From: Acuticoccus yangtzensis
Lineage (GTDB): Bacteria > Pseudomonadota > Alphaproteobacteria > Rhizobiales > Amorphaceae
Assembly: GCF_001927245.1 (NCBI RefSeq)
Contig: NZ_MJUX01000012.1
Coordinates: 1-64,000, forward strand
DNA length: 64,000 nucleotides
Direction: 5' to 3'
Part shown: piece by piece, positions 51,115 through 58,736 of the stretch
How the letters are laid out: every line of letters starts with the position of its first letter
Numbering within the stretch: the first letter of the stretch is position 1
Made by a program: the position numbers and the translations under genes
The notes under the pieces: generated by a model
Told to the model about the DNA's origin: nothing
The model's database searches: none
The model's input: only the letters and a program-made list of their open reading frames with translations

Positions 51115-52260
51115 TCAGCGGGTCGTCGTTTCGCGAAGCTCATCCATGTCGTGGCAGTTGCTCAGGATCAGGCCCACCGGGCGCAGACTGTCGATGTTGG
51201 CGCAACCAACGACGACGAAAACCGCGATCGGCACGGCGAGAAGCGCACCGACGACACCCCAGATCCAGGCAAACAAAAGCAGAGCGAAGAACGTGACGAG
51301 CGGCGACACGGAGAGCTGACGCCCCTGGAGCCGTGGATCGACGTAGTTGCCCATCACCTGCTCGATCACGAGAAGCCCGCCCGCGACCATGAGGGCCGTC
51401 CCCCAGTCTTTCGTCGACAAGGCGTAGAGCGCGGGCAAGGCCGCCGCCATGAGTGAACCGATGGTCGGGATGTAGTTCAACAGAAAGGCGAGGACGCTCC
51501 AGACGATGATGAGGTCGACACCGAAGATCGCAAGCCACGCGCCGTAGAGCAGCGCCGACAGCAGCCCGAGCCCCGTGCGAACGAGAATGTACCAGCGGAA
51601 GCGAACGGCCATGACGCTGAAGGTGGTGTGCCAGCCGGCCGCCCGCCGTTCGCCGAGGGCGTTGATCATCTTGTCCCGCCATGTCGGCCCCTCGACAAGC
51701 ATGAGGACGACGAGGAAGAGGACGAGGACCACCCCGCTGACGACCTGCGTCGCCGCATCCAGAATGGCCCGGCCATAGGCGCTGGCGTGGGATGCGAGAT
51801 ACGACACGACGCGCTCCAGAACGGCTTCGGCATCGACCTCCAATCCGAATGGATCGCCGAGCTCGATGCCTTGGAGGATGGACCCGGCATCACCCTCCTG
51901 ATTGAGCGCAGCGTTGAGCTCGGCCGACACATCCGGAAACTCGCCCTGCGCCTGCCGCGCGGCGAGGAAGATGCCCGCCAAGAAGGCCGCGAGGACGACG
52001 AGCACGATCAGCATCGCCGTCAGATGGCCCAGCCAGCTCAGCCGCTCCGGCACGGCACGGCGGATCCGCGAATCGACCGGCGCCACCGCGAGCGTGACGA
52101 ACAATGCGGTGACGAACGGGATCGCAACAACCGCAGCCGTGCGCAGCGCCCACGCAGCGAGAATGGTGAGGATCGCGGCGAGCAGCCAAGTCACCGTCGA
52201 GGTGCGGCGGTCGCCCTGCGCTGATTGAGGCGTCGACACGCCCTGATCGGCATCGGCCAT
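51115..52260 (-). CDS. AI-2E family transporter (PerM/YdiK-like)
   Basis: 381 residues with about eight membrane helices. The family pattern includes AVAPVDSRIRRAVPERLSWLGHL, the DLIIVWSVLAFLLNYIPTIGSLMAAALPALYAL segment and YVDPRLQGRQLSVSPLVTFFALLLFAWIWG. Members export small molecules or ions in different bacteria, so the name does not prove AI-2 transport. It is monocistronic, with a 455-bp space upstream. Confidence 0.88.
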   Translation of the reverse strand: MADADQGVSTPQSAQGDRRTSTVTWLLAAILTILAAWALRTAAVVAIPFVTALFVTLAVAPVDSRIRRAVPERLSWLGHLTAMLIVLVVLAAFLAGIFLAARQAQGEFPDVSAELNAALNQEGDAGSILQGIELGDPFGLEVDAEAVLERVVSYLASHASAYGRAILDAATQVVSGVVLVLFLVVLMLVEGPTWRDKMINALGERRAAGWHTTFSVMAVRFRWYILVRTGLGLLSALLYGAWLAIFGVDLIIVWSVLAFLLNYIPTIGSLMAAALPALYALSTKDWGTALMVAGGLLVIEQVMGNYVDPRLQGRQLSVSPLVTFFALLLFAWIWGVVGALLAVPIAVFVVVGCANIDSLRPVGLILSNCHDMDELRETTTR

Positions 52261-52715
52261 TGTTGATCTCCAGGCGGTGAGATTGCGGGGACATCGGGAC
52301 GCCGAAGACGCTCCCTGCCTCTATCCGCCAACGGCAACGGCCCCCGGTCCGTTCAATGGCCTTTGCCTCGGCCCCGCCGCTCGACGGCGAGGGCGTCGTC
52401 GCCCGCCGGTCCTGGAAAGCGCGCCAACGGGGTGGTGGAATCACTTAGGTCAATCGCGTCGCAGATGGGCGCGAGAGGGAACCGGGCGGAGGGAACACAG
52501 GGGCCTTGCTCTTGGTTCAGAACGAACGAGATGCACGGCAGAGGGCGCGCGCCGCCTCGTTGTGGGTGGGCCCTTCCAGGCCTTGCGGGTGGTCCCCTTC
52601 CCGGCCTTGCGGGTGGGCCCCTTCCCGGCCTTGCGGCGGGACCCGTCCCGGCCGAACCGCCCGGCCTGCCGCGCCGACGTTCCATCCACCATTCTCAAAG
52701 CCATTGGAGCCGACG
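52261..52715. other. 455-bp divergent intergenic region with 24-bp tandem repeats and EcfG-like promoter
   Basis: No gene is supported. Three tandem units of 23-24 bp (52564-52586, 52587-52610, 52611-52634), each GGGTGGG-CCCTTCC-GGCCTTGC with small changes, precede the SDR. GGAAC at 52492-52496 and GGTT at 52514-52517 are 17 bp apart, close to the EcfG consensus GGAAC-N16/17-CGTT. Confidence 0.5.
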
Positions 52716-53570
52716 ATGGATCAACCCAATCCCCACCGCCCTGCCCAGAAGCAGCCGATGCCCGGAACCACGGACCAGATGATGCCGACCCCGGACCATG
52801 GCGAGACGTCCTACGTCGGCCACGGAAGACTGGAGGGCAAGACGACGGTCATCACCGGTAGCGACAGCGGCATCGGCCGGGCCGTCGCCATCGCCTTCGC
52901 CCGCGAAGGTGCAGACGTCGTCATCGCATACCTGTCGGAGGACGAGGATGCCGCGCAGACGGCCCGCCACGTCGAGGACGCCGGCCGCAAGGCGATCCTC
53001 GTGCGGGGCGATCTCAGCGATCCCTCCCATTGCCGCGCCGTGGTCGAGGAGAGCGTGAAGGCCTTCGGCCGTATCGACGTCCTCGTCAGCAACGCCGCAC
53101 ACCAGGCGAACTTCGCCGAGTTCGAGGACATCACCGACGAGGAGTGGCGTCACACCTTCGCGGTGAACGTCGATCCGTTCTTCTACCTCGTGAAGGCGGC
53201 GCTGCCCCACATGTCGGAAGGCGGCTCGATCATCGGCACCAGTTCGATCAACGCCGATTCGCCGAACCCCGGCCTGTTGCCCTACGCCACGACGAAGGGG
53301 ACGATCCGCGATTTCGTGGCGGGCCTCGGCCAGATGCTGGCGCCGCGCGGGATCCGCGTGAACGCCGTCGCGCCAGGGCCGGTGTGGACGCCGCTGATCC
53401 CCTCCACCCTACCGGCAGAGGACGTGGCGACGTTCGGACAAAACACCCCCATCGGCCGGGCTGCGCAGCCGAAGGAGCTGGCCCCGCCTTACGTGATGCT
53501 CGCCAGCGACGAGGCCAGCTACATCATCGGCGCGACGATCCCCGTCACGGGCGGGCGGCCTTTCGTCTGA
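52716..53570 (+). CDS. SDR oxidoreductase of the general-stress type (YhxD/YdaD-like)
   Basis: 284 residues. A hydrophilic N-terminal extension (about 40 residues, PMPGTTDQMMPTPDHGETSY) precedes GRLEGKTTVITGSDSGIGRAVAIAFAREGADV, the arrangement of Bacillus general-stress SDRs and their alphaproteobacterial homologues. Catalytic YATTK follows IIGTSSINAD; SNAAHQ replaces NNAG. The possible EcfG promoter upstream fits a stress role. TTGGAG precedes the ATG. Confidence 0.88.
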   Translation: MDQPNPHRPAQKQPMPGTTDQMMPTPDHGETSYVGHGRLEGKTTVITGSDSGIGRAVAIAFAREGADVVIAYLSEDEDAAQTARHVEDAGRKAILVRGDLSDPSHCRAVVEESVKAFGRIDVLVSNAAHQANFAEFEDITDEEWRHTFAVNVDPFFYLVKAALPHMSEGGSIIGTSSINADSPNPGLLPYATTKGTIRDFVAGLGQMLAPRGIRVNAVAPGPVWTPLIPSTLPAEDVATFGQNTPIGRAAQPKELAPPYVMLASDEASYIIGATIPVTGGRPFV

Positions 53571-53637
53571 GCGGCCTGAACGTTCCGCCCCTCGCGCGAG
53601 TTTCGACACCGCCACAGCGAACGTGAAGGACAACGAC

Positions 53638-53853
53638 ATGACCCACGAAAGAGACCGTTCGGACCAAGAGCCGGACCGTCCGACCACGGCGCAGCTTCGC
53701 AAGGAGATCGACAGTGGTCACACCGGCGACAAGGTGGACCACCCCGACCCGGCGGCTTCACCTCTCGGCACGGACGATGAAGCCGCAGGTGATCCTCCCG
53801 CGACCAAGGAGGTCGACGAGGCCCTTCGCAAGGAACGGCGTCAGCCGGGTTGA
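53638..53853 (+). CDS. Small hydrophilic conserved protein, function unknown
   Basis: 71 residues, strongly charged. The segment TTAQLRKEIDSGHTGDKVDHPDPAASPLGTDDEAAG looks conserved in type (I recall similar short proteins from stress clusters of alphaproteobacteria), but no domain name can be given. GAAGGA lies 8 nt before the ATG. It sits 67 bp after the SDR and may be cotranscribed. No signal peptide, cysteine or membrane helix. Confidence 0.65.
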   Translation: MTHERDRSDQEPDRPTTAQLRKEIDSGHTGDKVDHPDPAASPLGTDDEAAGDPPATKEVDEALRKERRQPG

Positions 53854-53876
53854 GCGGCGGGCGAGCGCTCCGCCGC
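53854..53876. terminator. GC hairpin GCGGCGG-N9-CCGCCGC after the small protein gene
   Basis: 7-bp perfect stem immediately after the stop, in the convergent space before the HWE kinase gene. No T-run. Confidence 0.35.
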
Positions 53877-53950
53877 CGCGAGGTCGACAACGGCGCCCAC
53901 GCCGACGGTGAGGAGCTGCGCCGTCATCACCGCCGGGGTGGGCGGCCGCC

Positions 53951-54973
53951 TTAGGCCGATCCCCCTCCGGCAGTCGGCTGAAGCCGGTTCCAATCCGCGT
54001 CGATCGTCACGTGGATTCCTCCGGCTTCAGCCGTGATCACGGTCTCTGCTCCCAATTCGTAGACGACCGTCCGCTCCAACACTTCGAAGCCGAACCCGCG
54101 ATGTGTGAGCGTCGGTGCGGCGGGAAGGCCGTCCTCGATCCACTCGAAGATCAGGCGGCGGCCGTCGCGACCATCGTCCACCCGCCAGCGCACGGCAATC
54201 CGCCCACCCTCGATGCCGAGCGCACCGAACTTGACGGCGTTGGTCGCAAGCTCATGCAGCGCCAGCGCGACGGTGCGTGCGGCGCGCGCGTCGATCATCA
54301 CATCGGGGCCGTCGTACTTGAGCGTCTCGTCCTCTTGCGCACCGGCGGCCAACAGCTCGGACGCGACGAGGGAGGCGAGCGGGATCCCGCCGGAATAAAG
54401 CAACATCGCCGAATCGACCCGCGAGAAGACGTCGACACGGCCGTCCAGGTGCATGAGGAAGTCGTCGACGTCGACGCTCGTGAGGGCGGTGCGCTTCGCG
54501 ATCGAGCGGACCCACGCCACCGCATTCCTGCGCTCGTGCTGCACGCGGCTGCGGCGGACTTCCACGTCGTCGCCGAGCGACCCGATGATCACCAAAATCC
54601 CGGCGACATCACCGTCCTCGCCGCGCAAGGCGCTGAAGACGAGGGAGCGGCCACTCTCCATCATCCTCGTCACCGTGTCGCCGCCGCGCACGGCCGACCA
54701 GACGCGGTCACCGCCCGGCCACTCCTGCGGCCACGCCGCGACCGCGTCGCAGCCCAGCGGCGCCCTCGGCCCCGGCCACAACGATGCGAACGGCCGGTTC
54801 GGGATCAACACGAGCTCTCGTCCCCAGAGGACGGACGCCGGACAGGGCAAAGCCAGCATAAGATCGACCGCACCTCGAAGGCTGGCCGGCCAGTCGCGCA
54901 TCGGGCCGAGCGCAGACGCGTCCCAAGGATGCCGTTCGATCGCGCGCCATCCCGTATTCCTCGTTGTGCTCAT
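53951..54973 (-). CDS. HWE-type sensor histidine kinase homologue
   Basis: 340 residues, soluble. The N-terminal half resembles a degenerate PAS domain (WDASALGPMRDWPASLRGAVDLML at its start is common in HWE kinases). The phosphoacceptor region reads QHERRNAVAWVRSIAKRT, and the N-box is ALALHELATNAVKFGALG, both HWE/HisKA_2-like. A conventional HRVKN H-box is altered to HERRN but keeps the histidine. Alphaproteobacterial HWE kinases often feed the PhyR-NepR-EcfG general stress response; no such partner is in the window. It is adjacent to a Crp/Fnr gene on the same strand. Confidence 0.82.
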   Translation of the reverse strand: MSTTRNTGWRAIERHPWDASALGPMRDWPASLRGAVDLMLALPCPASVLWGRELVLIPNRPFASLWPGPRAPLGCDAVAAWPQEWPGGDRVWSAVRGGDTVTRMMESGRSLVFSALRGEDGDVAGILVIIGSLGDDVEVRRSRVQHERRNAVAWVRSIAKRTALTSVDVDDFLMHLDGRVDVFSRVDSAMLLYSGGIPLASLVASELLAAGAQEDETLKYDGPDVMIDARAARTVALALHELATNAVKFGALGIEGGRIAVRWRVDDGRDGRRLIFEWIEDGLPAAPTLTHRGFGFEVLERTVVYELGAETVITAEAGGIHVTIDADWNRLQPTAGGGSA

Positions 54974-55056
54974 GACGCAAACTCTATGGAAAGGTGCAGT
55001 GGGCCAAGGCCGTGCCTGTCAAAACTTCGAGCCAGGTCCGGGACGCTGCCGCTTCG

Positions 55057-55773
55057 TCATTCGTCGAGATGAAGGTAGCGCTGATTGAACATCGCGATTT
55101 GCTTCAGTCGACTGAGATCCAAGACGGTGAGGTGCCGCTTTTCCAACAGGATCAATCCCGCCGCCCTCAGCGACTGCAATGTCCGGTTGGCGTGAACCGT
55201 GGTGATCCCCAAGGCATCGGCAAGTTCGCCCTGGGTCACCGGAAACGAAAACGCGCCATTGCCGGCACGTCCGACACTCTGCAGCCGCAACATGATCTCG
55301 ACGATCAGGTGCGCCATGCGCTCGGTCGCATCGCGGCGCCCGATGTTGACGGTCCACTCACGCTGGATCGAGGTGCTCACAAGTGTATCCCACCACAGCG
55401 CCCGCGCGAGTTTTGGCGAGCGGGTCGTCAAATCTACGAACGACTCGCGTCCCACTTCGGAGACCGTAACCGACGAAAGGGCAGCGATGGAATGATCCAT
55501 CGCCGCAAGAACAAACATATGCGAATCGCATAGATCACCGGGGAGCAAAAACGATGTGATCTGCCGGCGACCGTCCGGGAGGATCTTGTAGCGATAAGCC
55601 CATCCGTCGATCAGCACGTAGACGTGTTGCGGCGACATCCCTTCCTGGAGCAGCACGTGCCGCGGGTCGAACACGCGCACCCGCTCGCTGAGAACCTCAT
55701 GGAGAACGCGCCGTTCACCATCGTCGAGCTGCGTGAAGTTCGAAATCTTTTGGATGAGCGGATGAAACATCAT
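55057..55773 (-). CDS. Crp/Fnr-family transcriptional regulator
   Basis: 238 residues. An N-terminal cyclic-nucleotide-type sensor fold (HVLLQEGMSPQHVYVLIDGWAYRYKILPDGRRQITSFLLPGD) and a C-terminal helix-turn-helix (FPVTQGELADALGITTVHANRTLQSLRAAGLI) are complete. Only one cysteine is present, so an Fnr-type iron-sulfur cluster is excluded. The type is common next to histidine kinase genes in alphaproteobacterial stress clusters. It may regulate the divergent or neighbouring operons. Confidence 0.9.
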   Translation of the reverse strand: MMFHPLIQKISNFTQLDDGERRVLHEVLSERVRVFDPRHVLLQEGMSPQHVYVLIDGWAYRYKILPDGRRQITSFLLPGDLCDSHMFVLAAMDHSIAALSSVTVSEVGRESFVDLTTRSPKLARALWWDTLVSTSIQREWTVNIGRRDATERMAHLIVEIMLRLQSVGRAGNGAFSFPVTQGELADALGITTVHANRTLQSLRAAGLILLEKRHLTVLDLSRLKQIAMFNQRYLHLDE

Positions 55774-55966
55774 AGGCCGACACGTATCACACGGCGCTCC
55801 GGCACCAGCCAGCCGCAGGTTTCAAGGTGCGCCACTGGCCTAGCGCCCGGCAGGCGCGCGCCCCTGCGCGAGAAGGCGCCTCGCCCCCTCGGCCCGCACC
55901 ATCCCACTCCGCGACGCGGGTCCCGCATGGGGATGCTCATGCCGGCGGGCATCACCCGCGGAACGA

Positions 55967-57001
55967 TCACTCGGCAACATCCGCCGGTTGATGATGAACG
56001 GCCTCTCGGGTTCCGCCTTCATCATCGTGCGCATGGCGTTCGGGCGGGTTTCCGGCGTAGAGGAAGGCCGCCATCGCCTCTGCGGCCGGTCGCGTGACGT
56101 TGAGGTCCGGCATCGCCGTCAACGGGTCGACGTGGGTCGGCTCCATCAGCCAGCGCACCATCGCCGCTTCGGTGTTCGGCAGAACCCCGGCGAGGAAGCG
56201 CTGCTCGCCGATGGCCTCGAGCCTCGGCCCGACCGCCGTCTCGTGGCCGACGACCCCCGGAATGTCGTGACAGCCGTGGCAACCGTACATGCGGATGGCG
56301 CGCTCGCCCCGAACAACGAGATCATTGTCCGGCGCCATGGGCGACGACATGTCCGGCGCCATATCGGGCGGCGGTGACAGCTCCTCGCCGAGCCCGTTCA
56401 CGAAGGTCTTGTATTGCGCCGGCGAAACGTCCGGCAACGCTTCGGTGAAGGCGGTGATGGTCCACATCTGCGCCTCGGTGAGACGCACGTCCCATGCCGG
56501 CATCCCGGTCATCCTGAGGCCGTTTTTGACGAGCCAGAAGATCTCGCGCGCGGGCCTGGCTCTGGCGGCGGCGACGATCGGCGTCGGCAGCGGATTCATG
56601 CCGAGCGCCAGCGACGAGGGGGCCACCCCCGGAGCACCGTGACATGTGACGCAGTGCGCCTGGTAGAGCCGGGCGCCTTCTTCGCTCAGCGCCGGCGCGA
56701 AGTCCGAAGGGACGGTGATGTTGCGCGTCTGGATCGCGATGGAGGCGTCGCGCGCGACCGCAATCGCGTCGTAGACGATCCGCGGATGACCTTGCGTGGC
56801 CGAGAGGTTCCACAGTCCCAGGGCGATCACGACGATCAGACCCGTGGCTGCGGCGCCCGCGCCCGCTGCTGCGGCAAGACGCCAGACGCCGGTCCGTCGC
56901 GTCACCCGGCGGCGGGACGGTTGCGGCCCGGTCCGCGCCACCGCGGACAGCACCGTCGTCCACGCGAGCGCGTTCACGAGGCGCAGAGCATGACGTGTCA
57001 T
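55967..57001 (-). CDS. Membrane-anchored di-haem cytochrome c
   Basis: 344 residues. An N-terminal membrane helix (AGAAATGLIVVIALGLWNL) anchors the protein; two haem sites are visible, CVTCHGAPG and CHGCHDIPG. Methionine ligands are likely in NGLRMTGMPAW and LTAMPDLNV. It carries electrons in the periplasm. ATG 57001 overlaps the stop of a cytochrome fragment upstream (ATGA), indicating that a two-gene cytochrome operon once existed here. Confidence 0.88.
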   Translation of the reverse strand: MTRHALRLVNALAWTTVLSAVARTGPQPSRRRVTRRTGVWRLAAAAGAGAAATGLIVVIALGLWNLSATQGHPRIVYDAIAVARDASIAIQTRNITVPSDFAPALSEEGARLYQAHCVTCHGAPGVAPSSLALGMNPLPTPIVAAARARPAREIFWLVKNGLRMTGMPAWDVRLTEAQMWTITAFTEALPDVSPAQYKTFVNGLGEELSPPPDMAPDMSSPMAPDNDLVVRGERAIRMYGCHGCHDIPGVVGHETAVGPRLEAIGEQRFLAGVLPNTEAAMVRWLMEPTHVDPLTAMPDLNVTRPAAEAMAAFLYAGNPPERHAHDDEGGTREAVHHQPADVAE

Positions 57002-57105
57002 TCGCCGCCTCCGACCCTGTAGAGGTAATCGGCCATGATCGCAGCGTCCCCGGCGCTCATGTCGAGATCGGGCATCGCGGTCCTGGGGTCCACCCGGTAC
57101 CGGCC
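56998..57105 (-). pseudogene. C-terminal fragment of a second cytochrome c
   Basis: The last 35 codons of an open frame read YRVDPRTAMPDLDMSAGDAAIMADYLYRV and stop, overlapping the di-haem cytochrome start. The AMPDL methionine-ligand segment and helical ending match class I cytochrome c C-termini, and echo LTAMPDLNV of the next gene. No CxxCH site is found upstream in this or other frames up to the divergent P450 gene, so the N-terminal haem domain is lost. Confidence 0.65.
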
Positions 57106-57354
57106 GAAGACGCACGCACCGTCTATCCGCCACGCTGAGCAACCGCCTCCGGCTGTGATCGCTCGTCGATCCCGCCCCCCTGGCGGCGGCCGGAACCATC
57201 GAAGCCGCCGTGCTGTTGTTTCTCGTGAATCGCTGCCGGACGCTTTCCACCGTTTCAGTCGGACATCGGCGCGGGCCGCCATCTCACATGCCGCTGCCGG
57301 CGGGCCGATCGGTCACCCCTCCAAGGTCAACGATTGCGCGAAGAGGCCGCCGCC

Positions 57355-58638
57355 ATGACGTCTACCGCCACCGTGCCCCGCCTCGCCGGCGATCACACCC
57401 TCGCCTTCCTCAGGCAAGGCTACACCTTCATCTCTCAGCACTGCGATGCGCTGGCGACGGATCGCTTCCGCACGCGCATCCTCCTCCGGCCGGTTCTGTG
57501 CGCGCGCGGATCCGGCGCGGCACGGATGTTTTACGGCGGGAACCACTTCACCCGGACCCAGGGCGCCATGCCGCCTACGGTCCTGCGCCTGCTTCAGGAC
57601 AAGGGCAGCGTGCAGCAACTCGACGGATCTGCGCACCGCCACCGAAAAGCGCTGTTCATCGACCTCTTGATGAATGAGACGGCGACGGCCGAGATCACCG
57701 AAGCGTTCCGCGACGCGTGGCGCGAAGCGATGGCCGGCTGGGCCCGCCGACCCTTCGTCGTGCTGCTCGATGAAGCCTACCTCATTTTGACCCGCTCCGT
57801 GTGCCGATGGATGGGACTGCCGGAGAACGGCCGTTCCGATCCAGCGATGGCTCGCGCGCTGAGCGATATGGTCGAGCAGGCCGGCAGCATCGGCCCGGCG
57901 GTCCTGCGCGCCCTCTGGCGACGCCGCAAGGTCGAGCATGACATCGCCCGCCTCGTGACGCAGATCCGCGAAGGGCGCGCCGATATCGCGCAAGACGCAC
58001 CCGTGCGCGTCATCGCCCGCCATTGCGACGAGGCGGGTACGCCCCTGTCGGTGGAAGACGCCACCGTCGAAATCCTCAACGTTCTGCGCCCCGTGGCAGC
58101 CGTCGCCCGCTACGTGATGTTCGCCGCCTTGGCCCTGCATCAACACCCGCAGATCGCCGCCACCCTGGCCGGCGCGCCGCGCGAGCGGCGGATCGCGTTC
58201 GCCGAGGAGGTGCGCAGGCTCTACCCGTTCTTCCCGCTGGTCGGTGGCAAGGTGAAGGCACCCTTCACCTGGGACGGCCACACCTTCGATGCCGGCGACT
58301 GGGTGCTCCTCGACCTTTACGGCACCAACCACGACCCGCGGCGCTTTGCTGATCCAGACGTGTTCATGCTGGACCGCGCAATATCCTGGCGTGATCAAGG
58401 CTTCGACTTCATCCCGCACGGCGGTGGTGACGCGACGACGGATCACCGCTGTCCGGGCGAGCAATTCACCGTGTCGATCATGGCCGAGGCGACACGGCTT
58501 CTCCTCGACGAAATGAGTTACACGGTGCCGCCCCAGGATCTCACGGTCGCTCTCGACAGGATGCCCGCGAAACCTGAGAGCGGCTTGCGCATCGCCGACG
58601 TCATGCCGCACCGGGCCGCACACCATCCGTCTCTGTGA
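57355..58638 (+). CDS. Cytochrome P450 of the CYP152 fatty-acid peroxygenase type
   Basis: 427 residues. The haem-thiolate cysteine is C366 in PHGGGDATTDHRCPGE, and the CYP152 hallmark Arg-Pro pair is R245-P246 in VLRPVAAVARYVMFAALALHQHP; in Bacillus CYP152A1 these are R242-P243 and C363. Such enzymes use hydrogen peroxide, with the substrate carboxylate bound by the arginine acting as general acid-base, to hydroxylate or decarboxylate fatty acids. No redox partner is then needed. The ATG at 57355 fits family length. It is divergent from the cytochrome genes. Confidence 0.9.
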   Translation: MTSTATVPRLAGDHTLAFLRQGYTFISQHCDALATDRFRTRILLRPVLCARGSGAARMFYGGNHFTRTQGAMPPTVLRLLQDKGSVQQLDGSAHRHRKALFIDLLMNETATAEITEAFRDAWREAMAGWARRPFVVLLDEAYLILTRSVCRWMGLPENGRSDPAMARALSDMVEQAGSIGPAVLRALWRRRKVEHDIARLVTQIREGRADIAQDAPVRVIARHCDEAGTPLSVEDATVEILNVLRPVAAVARYVMFAALALHQHPQIAATLAGAPRERRIAFAEEVRRLYPFFPLVGGKVKAPFTWDGHTFDAGDWVLLDLYGTNHDPRRFADPDVFMLDRAISWRDQGFDFIPHGGGDATTDHRCPGEQFTVSIMAEATRLLLDEMSYTVPPQDLTVALDRMPAKPESGLRIADVMPHRAAHHPSL

Positions 58639-58736
58639 GCCGGGACATGCGCGGCTTGCGGCGACTTCCGGCTCCCTACGCATCGTTTTTCCCTCCGCAG
58701 GGCCGATCGTGATCCTTCGGCAGTTTTCGACGGACC

